DNA of 57,948 nucleotides from Pediococcus stilesii (GTDB taxonomy: Bacteria > Bacillota > Bacilli > Lactobacillales > Lactobacillaceae): NCBI RefSeq assembly GCF_001437075.1, contig NZ_JQBX01000013.1:1-57948 (forward strand), written 5' to 3'. The position numbers and the translations under genes are program-made. This document shows, one piece after another, positions 18,596 through 27,453 of this stretch; position 1 is the stretch's first letter, and every line of letters begins with the position of its first letter. A model generated the notes under the pieces. That model searched no databases. It was given only the letters and a program-made list of their open reading frames with translations, and was not told the DNA's origin.

Positions 18596-20218
18596 CTATT
18601 TAACGTCCATCTGCTTGTAATCGAAGTTTAAACCAGCTGAATTGTAAACAATTCCCTTAATGTTTGAACGACGAAGCATTGATTGGCCTTGTTGATAAAG
18701 TGGTGCAATTCCTTGATCCTTCAAAAGAATTTGTTCTGCCTTCACCATGTCATCCCAACGCTTTTCAGTATTACTTGCATCAGTTGTGTTAGCGGCATTG
18801 ATCAAGTTATCGTATTCTTTGCTGCTCCATTTACCGTTATTTTGTGAATTATCTGAAGTAAATAGTTGCAAGAATGAAATTGGATCAGAGAAATCAGCTC
18901 CCCAAGCCGTTACAACGGTATCAAATTTACCAGCGGTTGAGTTTGCTAAACGATTCTTGAACGGAATATTACTCAACGAAACTTTTACATTAGGAATCTT
19001 TTCCCATGCTGATTGTAAGAATTCAGTTGTTTGCTTTGCACCCGTTGTATCATCACTCATGAGTTGGAAATCGATTGACTTCAAGCCTTCTTCTTTAAGA
19101 CCTTCTGCCATCAACGTCTTAGCCTTCTTCAAGTTGTATTCTGAAGCTGACTTAACGTCTACTTGTTTAGCAAAGTCCTTACCAGTCTTAGCGTCCTTTG
19201 CCAGCCCAGCTGATGTTAATCCAGTTGCAGCAACTGAACCATCACCTAAAACTTTATTTACGAATTGATCACGATTGATTGCGAGTGATAATGCTTCACG
19301 AATCTTGGCGTTCTTGAAATACTTGTCTTTCTTTTGGTTAAATTCGATGTAGAAAGTTGAAGCATTTAAGAACTTCTTGTAGTCTTTGTTTGACTTATAC
19401 TGCTTAACTTGTTCACTTGAAAGAACCGTTTGATCAAGCTTCTTACTGTTATACATGTTAAGCGCTGTTCCAGCGTCCTTAACAACCTTCCAGTTTAAGC
19501 TGTCCATCTTAACGTTCTTCTTGTCCCAATATGTGTTGTTTTTAACTAATTCCCAACTTAAGTTAGAACCAGTCCAACCCTTCATCCGATATGGGCCATT
19601 GTAAACGGTCGTTGAAGCTGACGTTCCATACTTGCTACCGTATTTATTAACTGCATTCTCATTTTGTGGGAAGAATACTGGGAATCCCATGAGTAATTTA
19701 AAGTATGAGATTGGACGTTCAAGATTAACCGTTAACTTGTATTTACCGTCTGCTTTAATCCCTAAAGTCTTGTAATCGGCCTTGCCGCTTGCAATTTTGT
19801 CGGCATTTTTGATTCCGGAATAAATGTAAGCATACTGTGAAGCTGTCTTAGGATTAACCGTTCTTTGCCATCCATAAACGAAATCTTTTGCAGTAACTTC
19901 ATCACCGTTACTCCATTTAACGCCTTTACGAAGGGTGAAGGTGTATGTCTTACCACCATCAGAGACTTTCGTATTGGTTGCAATGGCATTTTCGATCTTA
20001 TTGTTTTTACCAATTCGATAAAGACCTTCTTCGGTATTACCTAACTGGGTAAACCCAACAACATCAGTCACTTTGGACTGATCCATTGTTGCTAGTTCTG
20101 CAGATTCACGAATATTCGCCGTCTTCTTACCACTTGAGTTACTTGATCCACAAGCAGCCAAGATAAATGTTGAAGCTAAGGCAACTGAGCCAAGCTTTAT
20201 CACTGTTTTAAGTTTCAT
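18596..20218 (-). CDS. oppA: Oligopeptide-binding lipoprotein OppA
   Basis: The extracellular peptide receptor of the Opp system (family 5 solute-binding protein), 540 residues. The signal peptide ends in the lipobox LAAC (Cys22), so the mature protein is anchored in the membrane by a lipid. Family stretches such as ITNEDF-like VTAKDFVYGWQRTVNPKT and YNGPYRMKGW are clear. It is the first gene of the operon and has its own promoter at 20270-20298. Confidence 0.95.
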   Translation of the reverse strand: MKLKTVIKLGSVALASTFILAACGSSNSSGKKTANIRESAELATMDQSKVTDVVGFTQLGNTEEGLYRIGKNNKIENAIATNTKVSDGGKTYTFTLRKGVKWSNGDEVTAKDFVYGWQRTVNPKTASQYAYIYSGIKNADKIASGKADYKTLGIKADGKYKLTVNLERPISYFKLLMGFPVFFPQNENAVNKYGSKYGTSASTTVYNGPYRMKGWTGSNLSWELVKNNTYWDKKNVKMDSLNWKVVKDAGTALNMYNSKKLDQTVLSSEQVKQYKSNKDYKKFLNASTFYIEFNQKKDKYFKNAKIREALSLAINRDQFVNKVLGDGSVAATGLTSAGLAKDAKTGKDFAKQVDVKSASEYNLKKAKTLMAEGLKEEGLKSIDFQLMSDDTTGAKQTTEFLQSAWEKIPNVKVSLSNIPFKNRLANSTAGKFDTVVTAWGADFSDPISFLQLFTSDNSQNNGKWSSKEYDNLINAANTTDASNTEKRWDDMVKAEQILLKDQGIAPLYQQGQSMLRRSNIKGIVYNSAGLNFDYKQMDVK

Positions 20219-20269
20219 TATCTTCCAACTCCCTCAACCTAAATCGTTTTCTTTTTATAGTATGCGAAA

Positions 20270-20298
20270 AGTATATATTAAAAAACAATTAAAATCAA
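20270..20298 (-). promoter_or_regulatory. Promoter of the opp operon
   Basis: On the minus strand TTGATT (20298-20293) and TATACT (20275-20270) are separated by exactly 17 bases, about 50 bases before the oppA ATG. Confidence 0.7.
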
Positions 20299-20387
20299 CG
20301 AAAAAATCTAATTATTTTAATATTAGTTTAATGTTAATCGCTTTCTTTTCTCATAAACGGTTGAAAGATGTGTCACGATTAGTTCCA

Positions 20388-20412
20388 TGATATAATTATA
20401 GAAACGTTTTCA
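20388..20412 (+). promoter_or_regulatory. Extended -10 promoter of hflX with cre-like overlap
   Basis: TGATATAAT (20388-20396) is TGn plus a perfect -10 box. TAGAAACGTTTTCA (20399-20412) matches the cre consensus except for its second and third bases and covers the expected start point, so carbon control is possible but unproven. Confidence 0.5.
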
Positions 20413-20435
20413 AAAAAATTGGAGGCCATTTCTAC

Positions 20436-21701
20436 ATGAATGAAAAAATTATTATTGCGGGGTTAGAACTCCCCGATATGAATATCGACTATGCCATGGA
20501 TGAACTTAAATCATTGGCGGTGGCTAACAATATGGACGTTGTTGATCAAGTCACACAAAAACTTGATCGTCCGAATGCCGCGACCTATTTTGGTAAAGGT
20601 AAAGTCGATGATCTAATTCAAGCGGCAACTGCTCTTGAAGTTGACACAATTGTTCTAAATGATGAACTTTCCCCTAGTCAGCTAGGTAACCTTGAAAAAG
20701 AAACTAATCTACATTTTGTTGATCGAACGGGACTTATTTTAGAAATTTTTGCCAACCGGGCTCATTCGCGTGAGGCTAAACTTCAAGTTGAATTAGCAAA
20801 ACTTCAATATCAACTTCCCCGACTACGAACCAGTTCAACACAACGGCTTGACCAGCAGACCGCGGGAAATACCGGCGGCGGATTTACAAACCGTGGATCT
20901 GGTGAAACAAAACTGGAATTGAATCGTCGAACCATTCGAAATAAAATTACCCATATCAACAAAGAATTGAAAGAAATGTCAACGTCTTCTGACGTTCAAC
21001 GTCAACAACGTGATAAAAAAGATATTCCAAGCGTTGCTCTCGTTGGCTATACTAATACCGGTAAATCAACGACAATGAACGGGCTGGTTCGCTTGTACGG
21101 ACGAAATGATGAGAAGCAAGTTTTTGAAAAAGATATGCTTTTTGCAACCCTTGATACCAGCGTCCGTAAACTAGTTTTTCCCGATCAGAAAGAATTGATC
21201 TTAAGTGATACCGTTGGTTTTGTCAGTAAATTACCCCATCAATTGGTCAAGGCTTTCCGTTCTACACTAGCTGAAGCCGCCAAAGCTGATCTTTTAGTTC
21301 AAGTTGTTGATATCTCTGATCCGCATTATCGGGAAATGATGCAAACTACTGAAGATACTTTAAACGAAATTGGTGTTACCGATATTCCAATGGTTTATGC
21401 CTTTAACAAGGCCGACTTGGCGGGCGTTGCGTATCCGACGCTTGATGGAAATCAGTTGACCTATTCAGCCAAACAACTTCAGTCGCTCGAAATGATTACC
21501 GCTTTAATCAAAAAACAAGTTTTCAAAAACTATGTTGAAGCCAAGTTCTTGATTCCCTTCGATGAGGGCCAAGTAGTGGATTTCTTAAATGGCAATGCTG
21601 ACGTTAAGGAAACCAATTACACCGAATTAGGCACCGAAATTACCGCTGAACTAAAGGAACGAGATTATAACCGCCTATCGCGCTATGTGATTCAAAAATA
21701 G
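20436..21701 (+). CDS. hflX: GTPase HflX (ribosome-associated)
   Basis: HflX binds the 50S subunit and splits or rescues stalled ribosomes under stress. The N-terminal HflX domain is followed by the glycine-rich hinge (NTGGGFTNRGSGETKLELNR without a break) and a G domain: G1 GYTNTGKST, G3 DTVGF, G4 NKAD. The C-terminal domain ends RLSRYVIQK. Length 421 is usual. It stands alone between the opp and gln operons, with an extended -10 promoter and ribosome binding site GGAGG. Confidence 0.96.
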   Translation: MNEKIIIAGLELPDMNIDYAMDELKSLAVANNMDVVDQVTQKLDRPNAATYFGKGKVDDLIQAATALEVDTIVLNDELSPSQLGNLEKETNLHFVDRTGLILEIFANRAHSREAKLQVELAKLQYQLPRLRTSSTQRLDQQTAGNTGGGFTNRGSGETKLELNRRTIRNKITHINKELKEMSTSSDVQRQQRDKKDIPSVALVGYTNTGKSTTMNGLVRLYGRNDEKQVFEKDMLFATLDTSVRKLVFPDQKELILSDTVGFVSKLPHQLVKAFRSTLAEAAKADLLVQVVDISDPHYREMMQTTEDTLNEIGVTDIPMVYAFNKADLAGVAYPTLDGNQLTYSAKQLQSLEMITALIKKQVFKNYVEAKFLIPFDEGQVVDFLNGNADVKETNYTELGTEITAELKERDYNRLSRYVIQK

Positions 21702-21716
21702 ATCATCATCAAAATC

Positions 21717-21764
21717 AAAAAGTCCCAGAAGATGCCAGTATTGGCCACCTTCTGGGACTTTTTT
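21717..21764. terminator. Bidirectional intrinsic terminator
   Basis: AAAAAGTCCCAGAAG pairs with CTTCTGGGACTTTTTT across a 17-base middle; it serves hflX and the convergent gln operon. Confidence 0.9.
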
Positions 21765-21782
21765 GATAACTCTTAAAGTAAT

Positions 21783-22442
21783 TTATTGAATACGTGTTCT
21801 TTTCTCTAAGTAACGTGATAATAATGATAATGCGTAACAAACCACAAAGTACATTACGGCCAAAGCAACGAACATTGGAATAATGTAGTTGGTATTTTGA
21901 CCATAGATAATTTGAGCGTGGTACATTAGCTCCGGCAACATAATGATCGTCGCTAAGGATGTATCCTTAATCAGCGAAATAAACTGACTAACCAATGCTG
22001 GAATCATACGAACTTGAGCTTGTGGCAAAATGATATACCGCATTGCTTCCCAGTAGGTCAGGCCGTTTGCCCGTGCACCTTCCATTTGGCCTTTCGGAAT
22101 CGATTCAATTCCGCCACGAATAATTTCAGCCAACATTGCTGATTCAAACACAGTTAAAGCCAGCACCGAAGATGGTAAAATTTCAATTCGTAAACCTAAA
22201 TTAGGTAACCCGAAGTAAACAAAGAAGAAAATTAACAACAGTGGTAGGTTTCGAATTAAGTCAATTACGAATCCCACAATTGCGGATAGATATTTTACCC
22301 TCATGTATCGGACAAATCCCAATATTCCACCTAAAATATAACTAAGAACGATTGAAATTACTGAAACTTCCACCGTAATCCAAAGTCCCTTAAGTAAAAA
22401 CATTAAATTGACTGCCGAATAAGCATCGATAAATGATTTCAT
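21783..22442 (-). CDS. glnP: Polar amino acid ABC transporter permease (GlnP type)
   Basis: A 219-residue His/Glu/Gln/Arg-type permease with about five helices. The coupling loop is GARANGLTYWEAMRYIILPQA. It is the last gene of glnQ-H-M-P and overlaps the previous permease gene by one base (ATG/TGA-type junction). With the second permease it forms a heterodimeric channel for glutamine or a related amino acid. Confidence 0.92.
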   Translation of the reverse strand: MKSFIDAYSAVNLMFLLKGLWITVEVSVISIVLSYILGGILGFVRYMRVKYLSAIVGFVIDLIRNLPLLLIFFFVYFGLPNLGLRIEILPSSVLALTVFESAMLAEIIRGGIESIPKGQMEGARANGLTYWEAMRYIILPQAQVRMIPALVSQFISLIKDTSLATIIMLPELMYHAQIIYGQNTNYIIPMFVALAVMYFVVCYALSLLSRYLEKRTRIQ

Positions 22443-23092
22443 TATGCAGCACCTCGATTCGTCCGTTTTTCAAGATAACGCATGTAGTAGCTGAGTGGCA
22501 TGGTAATAATCAAGTACATAACCCCGACTACTAAGTACGAGTTAATCGTATCAAACGTTGTAGAAGCAATATCGTTTCCCACATACATTAGATCAAATCC
22601 TGCAACAAAGGCTAACACTGAAGAATTCTTAACCAAATTAATGAATTGGTTTCCAAGCGGTGGGATAACAATCTTAAATGCTTGTGGTAACACAATATAA
22701 CGCATTGACTGCCAATAAGACATTCCGTTTGACCGTGCCGCTTCCATCTGACCACCGCTAACAGATTGAATTCCAGCCCGCACCGTTTCCGCAATGAAGG
22801 CGGAAGTATAGATGGTTAACCCAATCGTTCCAGCGACAAATCCATCAATCGATACCACATACTGCGGAATTACAATGTAAAAGAACATCGTAACCACCAA
22901 AAGTGGAATGTTTCGAACAACCTCGACATAAATTCGACCAATCGTTTGCAAAATTTTGTTTGGTAAAACTTCAAAAATTGCAAACATTGAACCGATAATT
23001 AAACTAAAAAATAAGGCAATTAAACTACAAAGAACGGTCTGTCCAAGTCCACTTAGGAGCTCTGAGCTATGACTAGAAACTATATTAATCAT
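22442..23092 (-). CDS. glnM: Polar amino acid ABC transporter permease (GlnM type)
   Basis: A 216-residue permease similar to its neighbour, with coupling loop EAARSNGMSYWQSMRYIVLPQA (two residues longer than shown in GlnP). It overlaps the end of the binding-protein gene by 4 bases, so the operon is translationally coupled. Confidence 0.92.
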   Translation of the reverse strand: MINIVSSHSSELLSGLGQTVLCSLIALFFSLIIGSMFAIFEVLPNKILQTIGRIYVEVVRNIPLLVVTMFFYIVIPQYVVSIDGFVAGTIGLTIYTSAFIAETVRAGIQSVSGGQMEAARSNGMSYWQSMRYIVLPQAFKIVIPPLGNQFINLVKNSSVLAFVAGFDLMYVGNDIASTTFDTINSYLVVGVMYLIITMPLSYYMRYLEKRTNRGAA

Positions 23093-23925
23093 CTTTCAAC
23101 CTCCTTATAGTCAAATCCAGCGATGTTTCCAAACCATTTTTCAATCAGTTTGTTATATTCGCCACTCTTTTCTAATTCTTTTAGAGCTTTATTAACATGC
23201 TCTTTAAGATCATCTTGGCCCTTATTAATCGCAACACCATAAGGTTCTTTTGTAAATGCTTTTCCAACAACTTGATAATTAGGATTATCAACGGCCATCC
23301 CAAACAAAATACCATTATCAGTTGTCAAAGCAGCCCCTTGGCCCGATTTTAAAGCCGTTAATGCTTGTGCATAGTCCTGTAACTGAATTACTTGCGCTTT
23401 TGGAGCAAATTTTTTAATATTTTCAACCGAGTTGGAACCAACTACCCCAATCACTTTTGTTCCAGATTTATTCAAATCCTGAACATTTTTAATTGGACTG
23501 CCCTTTTTTACGAGAAGCGATTGTCCCGCATCAAAATAAGAGTTTGAAAAATCAACCACTTTCTTACGTTCATCGGTAATGGTCATTGTTGCGATGATTG
23601 CATCCAAATTTCCATTTTTTAATAATGGAATTCGGGTTTGACTCGTAACTTGAACGAAATTAGCTTTAGCATCTTTACCAAGCATTTTTTTGGTTAAGGC
23701 TTTCGCCATATCGATATCAAAGCCTTCGATTTGTGACGTCTTAACGTTCATTAAACCAAATAATTTAGTATCTGCTTTAACTCCCCACGTTAGAGAATCG
23801 GTCTTTTGGGCCTGAGTCCAGGCATTCGTATTTTTCACTTCTTTTTTCGATCCGCAGCTACTTAACACCAGTAAACTCACCATGAGGGAGAAAACGAGGG
23901 CGACACTTTTCAGTATTTTTCTCAT
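23089..23925 (-). CDS. glnH: Glutamine/polar amino acid-binding lipoprotein
   Basis: A 278-residue family 3 solute-binding protein. The signal peptide ends in the lipobox LSSC at about residue 24. The family stretches VKADTKLFGLMN, IEGFDIDMAKAL, IATMTITDERKKVVDFSNSY and the final KWFG are present. It captures the amino acid outside the membrane and delivers it to the GlnM/GlnP permeases. Glutamine or glutamate/aspartate is likely, but the ligand cannot be fixed from sequence. Confidence 0.92.
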   Translation of the reverse strand: MRKILKSVALVFSLMVSLLVLSSCGSKKEVKNTNAWTQAQKTDSLTWGVKADTKLFGLMNVKTSQIEGFDIDMAKALTKKMLGKDAKANFVQVTSQTRIPLLKNGNLDAIIATMTITDERKKVVDFSNSYFDAGQSLLVKKGSPIKNVQDLNKSGTKVIGVVGSNSVENIKKFAPKAQVIQLQDYAQALTALKSGQGAALTTDNGILFGMAVDNPNYQVVGKAFTKEPYGVAINKGQDDLKEHVNKALKELEKSGEYNKLIEKWFGNIAGFDYKEVER

Positions 23926-23937
23926 TAGTCTGTCCTC

Positions 23938-24678
23938 CTAATGTTTAATAATTTTACTTAAGAATTGGCGAGCACGCTCATTACTTGGTTGTCCATCGAA
24001 GAATTCTTCTTTTGCATCATCTTCAAGAATTTGACCATCAGCCATGAAGACAACTCGATCACCCACTTCACGGGCAAATCCCATTTCATGAGTAACAACG
24101 ACCATTGTCATCGATGAATCCTTGGCAATTTGTTTCATAACATTCAAAACATCATCAATCATTTCCGGATCAAGTGCCGATGTTGGTTCATCAAATAAAA
24201 TACATTTAGGGTGCATCGCAAGACTACGGGCGATCGCAATTCGTTGTTTTTGTCCCCCGGAAAGCATCGATGGCATGCTCTCTGCTTTTTCTGACAAGCC
24301 AACTTGCTCTAATAGTTCCATTGCGATTTTCTTATTTTCGTCTTCCTTACGTCCAAGAACAACGCGCGGTCCGAGCATAATATTTTCTAGCACGGTCTTA
24401 TTATTGTATAAATTGAAATGCTGGAACACCATTCCTACTTCGCGTCGAATTTTATTCATATTGGTTTTCTTACTTGCTAAATCAAAGCCATTAACAATTA
24501 ACTGGCCACTATTGATGCTCTCCAATCCGTTAATCGTACGAATCAACGTACTCTTACCTGATCCAGATGGCCCAATCAGAACAACAGTTTCACCTTTTTC
24601 AATCGTCAAATTAATGTTGGTTAGTGCGTGGAACTTTCCGTAGTACTTTTCAACATTGTGAAATTCAATCATTGACAT
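23938..24678 (-). CDS. glnQ: Polar amino acid ABC transporter ATPase
   Basis: The 246-residue ATPase of the importer: Walker A GPSGSGKST, Q-loop VFQHFNLYNNKT, signature LSGGQKQRIAIARSL, Walker B CILFDEP, H-loop VVTHEMGFAREV. This is the GlnQ/HisP type. It is the first gene of the operon, with ribosome binding site GGAGGT and its own promoter. Confidence 0.94.
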   Translation of the reverse strand: MSMIEFHNVEKYYGKFHALTNINLTIEKGETVVLIGPSGSGKSTLIRTINGLESINSGQLIVNGFDLASKKTNMNKIRREVGMVFQHFNLYNNKTVLENIMLGPRVVLGRKEDENKKIAMELLEQVGLSEKAESMPSMLSGGQKQRIAIARSLAMHPKCILFDEPTSALDPEMIDDVLNVMKQIAKDSSMTMVVVTHEMGFAREVGDRVVFMADGQILEDDAKEEFFDGQPSNERARQFLSKIIKH

Positions 24679-24744
24679 AATAAATACCTCCAGATCATGC
24701 TCTTCATTTTGGCTCCGAAACTAGCTTCGCCATTAAGCAATTAT

Positions 24745-24774
24745 TTTATACTTATTATAAAATATAATCGACAA
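24745..24774 (-). promoter_or_regulatory. Promoter of the gln operon
   Basis: On the minus strand TTGTCG and TATAAA are 18 bases apart, with a leader of about 65 bases before glnQ. The -35 overlaps the T tract of the upstream gene's terminator. Confidence 0.5.
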
Positions 24775-24810
24775 AAAAAGGTCTGTCAAAGTGAAGGACT
24801 TCAACAGACC
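24774..24810 (-). terminator. Intrinsic terminator after the 285-residue membrane protein gene
   Basis: Read on the minus strand, GGTCTGT pairs with ACAGACC and is followed by seven T; the loop also pairs in part (GAAGTCCTTC). Confidence 0.85.
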
Positions 24811-24820
24811 ACCCGTTAAA

Positions 24821-25678
24821 CTATTTCAACCCCTCAGGAAGTGAGGTATTACGGCGTTTATAGGCAATGTTAATTTTTATAGAATAATTTTCTTTTTCGG
24901 TAATCATTCCCGATCGACCAGCGACTTTTTTCTCACCACCAATTAGCAAAGCATCAGCTAGGTAAAGATGATTTTCAAGTTTAGCGTTAGAAAAATTGGA
25001 TAAACCGACTTTGGCAATTTCTCCCACTGGCATCTCTTCGATTTGATTCATTCCGGCAAAGACCGTTGGCTTATCATCAATCATTCTTATATCAGCGTAG
25101 GGAAGTTGGATCCCGTTATCCCCAATTGCATATACTTCAGTTTGATCTGGTTGCATCTGAGTTTGGATTTCATCGTCACTGCGTCCGTTATAATCCTTAA
25201 AAAGCATCCCTGCATTCTCCATTTGGAGAGCAATTTTTTCGATATTGCTTTTCTGCACAGGCGATGAACGAACTTGTGCTGGTAATAACATTTGATCATC
25301 AAACACTCCCGACGGACTGCTTGATTGTCGACTTGCACGTTCGACACGTGATAAACGTTGGCGAAATTCCTCTTTCTCCCGAATTTCTTCAGGTGTTCCA
25401 CCGATATACTTTTCCAGAATTGGTGAGATATCTAATGGTGCCTTCTTGGTCGTGAAAAAATAGTAAATATTCATAATTGAAAAATATAAAAACGCTAAGA
25501 AGATTGCTAATAGCAAAAATCCTCGTAAAAAGCGCCCATTTTGTAGGAAACGAATACCAATGTAAAGCAGGTACCAGTTCCCAACAAAAGCCATGACCGT
25601 GTAAACTTGATTTTTCAGTTTACTTTTAACATTGATCATTCCCATATAATGGCTCGCTAATGAAAGAAATGAAATCAC
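24821..25678 (-). CDS. Conserved two-helix membrane protein, unknown function
   Basis: I do not recognise a function. The 285-residue protein has two adjacent N-terminal membrane helices (about 27-46 and 52-75), then a soluble part of about 210 residues that contains a polar linker (RASRQSSSPSGVFDD) and a beta-rich region with VYAIGDNGIQLPYADIRMIDD. It probably belongs to a Lactobacillaceae-specific family. The start is GTG at 25678, 7 bases after GGAGG, and that ribosome binding site lies in the stop region of the upstream Ser-rich gene; the two are an operon. Confidence 0.8.
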   Translation of the reverse strand: MISFLSLASHYMGMINVKSKLKNQVYTVMAFVGNWYLLYIGIRFLQNGRFLRGFLLLAIFLAFLYFSIMNIYYFFTTKKAPLDISPILEKYIGGTPEEIREKEEFRQRLSRVERASRQSSSPSGVFDDQMLLPAQVRSSPVQKSNIEKIALQMENAGMLFKDYNGRSDDEIQTQMQPDQTEVYAIGDNGIQLPYADIRMIDDKPTVFAGMNQIEEMPVGEIAKVGLSNFSNAKLENHLYLADALLIGGEKKVAGRSGMITEKENYSIKINIAYKRRNTSLPEGLK

Positions 25679-25689
25679 GTTAATTCCTC

Positions 25690-26157
25690 CTACTGTGCTG
25701 TTGTATCATTCGTAGCATTGGCAGTCGTGGCCCCACCTGTAGCTGGTTGACTACCTTGCGTTGATGATTGTGTCTGACTTGAGCTTTGATTTGTTCCCGA
25801 TTGTTGCGTAGCGTCTGAATCATTAGTTTGTGTATCACTACCCGAGCTTGAGCTGGATTGTGAGGAAGCGTTGTTAGTATCCTCGGCCGTATTGTCCCTA
25901 TTACTGCTAGAAGAACTCTCAACGCTTTCCTTACTTTGATCACTTGATTGATCATCCATCGATGAACTACTGTTACTCTGTTTATCCACAGAACTCTTTT
26001 CGCTCATACTACTACTTTCAATCACTTTTGAAGACTTAGCAGGTGCCCCTTCAGAAGTATTGGTCGCCTTATTAACAATTACGTTTGTTGCGCTTAACGC
26101 AATCACCATTGTAACAATCGCAATTGGTGTTAAAAAAGGTGGTGTTCTATATGCCAT
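25690..26157 (-). CDS. Membrane-anchored Ser/Asn/Gln-rich protein
   Basis: A 155-residue protein with one N-terminal hydrophobic segment (about 9-28, PIAIVTMVIALSATNVIV) and then about 120 residues made almost only of Ser, Thr, Asn, Gln, Asp and Glu. No catalytic domain or sortase motif is visible. The layout fits an uncleaved signal anchor with a disordered tail in the cell wall, a likely site of glycosylation. A good ribosome binding site (GGAGGG) precedes ATG, and it is co-transcribed with the two-helix membrane protein 12 bases downstream. The low-complexity tail makes homology calls unreliable. Confidence 0.8.
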   Translation of the reverse strand: MAYRTPPFLTPIAIVTMVIALSATNVIVNKATNTSEGAPAKSSKVIESSSMSEKSSVDKQSNSSSSMDDQSSDQSKESVESSSSSNRDNTAEDTNNASSQSSSSSGSDTQTNDSDATQQSGTNQSSSQTQSSTQGSQPATGGATTANATNDTTAQ

Positions 26158-26247
26158 TCTAAATTCCCTCCGTATTAAAAGTTAGCATACCAAAATTACG
26201 ATCATTTGTTCTTAAATCCATCATAAATTTGCAATAACTTTAAAAAA

Positions 26248-26700
26248 TTATCCAACTTTTGACAATTCTTTTTTACATTGTGCACACAATCCGTACAACT
26301 CAAAATGGTGTCCCGTAATTTCGGCTCCTGGAAGCTGCTCTTCAAAGAAGTCCAGTGGACACATTTCTAATCCTCGGACTTTTCCACAATTATTACAGAT
26401 AAAGTGGTGATGATGTGTATGCTGCTCATTACAATCTAGTTTAACTTCCGTTTTACCGTCGACTTCGCTTTGACTTTCTTCAACAATTCCGATGGTCGCA
26501 AATTCTTTTACATTTCGATAAATTGTATTGTGACTCATCTTAGGATACTTTTCACGCATCAATTGGTCTAGCTTGGTCAATTCAATATATCGATCTTCGA
26601 ATTCGAATAATATATCGATCAAACTTTGTCGTTGTTTTGTTAACTTATATCCGTTTGCTTTAAGTACTTTCACAGCAATTTCACGACTACTTTTGTTCAA
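26248..26700 (-). CDS. Fur-family regulator (PerR/Fur type)
   Basis: A 150-residue Fur-family repressor: N-terminal winged helix (LTKQRQSLIDIL, HNTIYRNVKEFA) and C-terminal metal domain with the HTHHHHFICNNC motif and the second Cys pair LCAQC that build the structural zinc site. PerR (peroxide), Fur and Zur cannot be told apart surely; the HHHHF form fits PerR/Fur. The longest frame starts with a GTG that lies inside the ribosome binding site GAGGTG; a TTG at 26700, 6 bases behind it, is the better start. A perfect 13-bp palindrome upstream suggests autoregulation. Confidence 0.9.
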   Translation of the reverse strand: MNKSSREIAVKVLKANGYKLTKQRQSLIDILFEFEDRYIELTKLDQLMREKYPKMSHNTIYRNVKEFATIGIVEESQSEVDGKTEVKLDCNEQHTHHHHFICNNCGKVRGLEMCPLDFFEEQLPGAEITGHHFELYGLCAQCKKELSKVG

Positions 26701-26718
26701 TTTCCGCACCTCGTAAAT

Positions 26719-26731
26719 AGTAATTATTACT
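26719..26731. promoter_or_regulatory. Fur/PerR-box-like palindrome
   Basis: AGTAATTATTACT is a perfect inverted repeat around one central base. It shares the TAAT-N-ATTA core of PerR/Fur boxes and lies 19 bases before the regulator start, fitting negative autoregulation. Confidence 0.5.
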
Positions 26732-26768
26732 TTTTACACTAACATACTTTGCATTAATTTTGAATGTT

Positions 26769-27329
26769 TTATATTTCATTCATCATTTGCTGATAAAATT
26801 GGTCAATTTGTTTTTTGGTATCTTGCCATTGATCGTTAATAATCTTAGTGGCATTACCAACCAATTCAATTGGTAATTGCATGTCTCGGCTATATTCCGG
26901 ACTATTCATTCTTTTAGCAATTGCGGCTGGGTCATCCCCCCGCTTAAGTAGGCGCGTTTTTAACACGCGTTCATCGCTAACACTAATGAAGAGAATTTTA
27001 GTCTGTTGTTTTAATTCATGCAAATATGTGATCGCACCGGCTGTATCTAATACGATACTAGCGACCTTTGATTTGTCCCAAGCTCGACGAAGACCCTCTA
27101 GGGAGGAACCATAGCGGTAATGTGAATACTGCACCTGTTCTAAGTAATGATTATCATCAAACGTTGCGTCACTCTCAAAATAATAATCAACCCCTTGTCG
27201 CTCGTTTTCACGTCGAGGGCGGGTTGTATGCGTAATCACCTTGGCTACACCGTATTGATCCTTTAAATAATCAGCCACAGAGGTTTTTCCTGATCCTGTT
27301 GGTCCTGCAATTACTATGATTTTATTCAT
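26769..27329 (-). CDS. Guanylate kinase-like protein
   Basis: A 186-residue P-loop kinase. Walker A is GPTGSGKTSVADYL at residue 8, and the guanylate kinase stretch THTTRPRRENERQGVDYYF is clear. The lid and GMP-site parts are shorter and less conserved than in the housekeeping Gmk, so it is probably a second, diverged copy with an uncertain nucleotide substrate. The long frame reaches 27503, but the ribosome binding site AAGGAAGAG just before the ATG at 27329 and a divergent small gene upstream show that the true start is 27329. Confidence 0.85.
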   Translation of the reverse strand: MNKIIVIAGPTGSGKTSVADYLKDQYGVAKVITHTTRPRRENERQGVDYYFESDATFDDNHYLEQVQYSHYRYGSSLEGLRRAWDKSKVASIVLDTAGAITYLHELKQQTKILFISVSDERVLKTRLLKRGDDPAAIAKRMNSPEYSRDMQLPIELVGNATKIINDQWQDTKKQIDQFYQQMMNEI

Positions 27330-27398
27330 TTTTCTCTTCCTTAAAATAAAATAGTTGCTTTTTTTTTTAAAATATTGTAAATTAAAGTATCTTAAATA

Positions 27399-27414
27399 TT
27401 GAAAGCGCTTTTCT
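27399..27414 (+). promoter_or_regulatory. cre site (CcpA operator)
   Basis: TTGAAAGCGCTTTTCT fits the cre consensus WTGAAARCGYTTWWNN at every position. It lies 40 bases before the small gene at 27454 and contains a possible -35 (TTGAAA) 17 bases from CAAAAT, so CcpA would block the promoter. Confidence 0.7.
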
Positions 27415-27453
27415 AAGCTTTCAAAATATCTATAAACTAGGAGGTTTATCATT

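Noticed and set aside
18747-19268. Long open frame opposite oppA (173 codons).
   Set aside because: It is the antisense shadow of a clear lipoprotein gene, with no ribosome binding site or family match.
24122-24643. Long open frame opposite glnQ (173 codons).
   Set aside because: Antisense shadow of a conserved ATPase gene.
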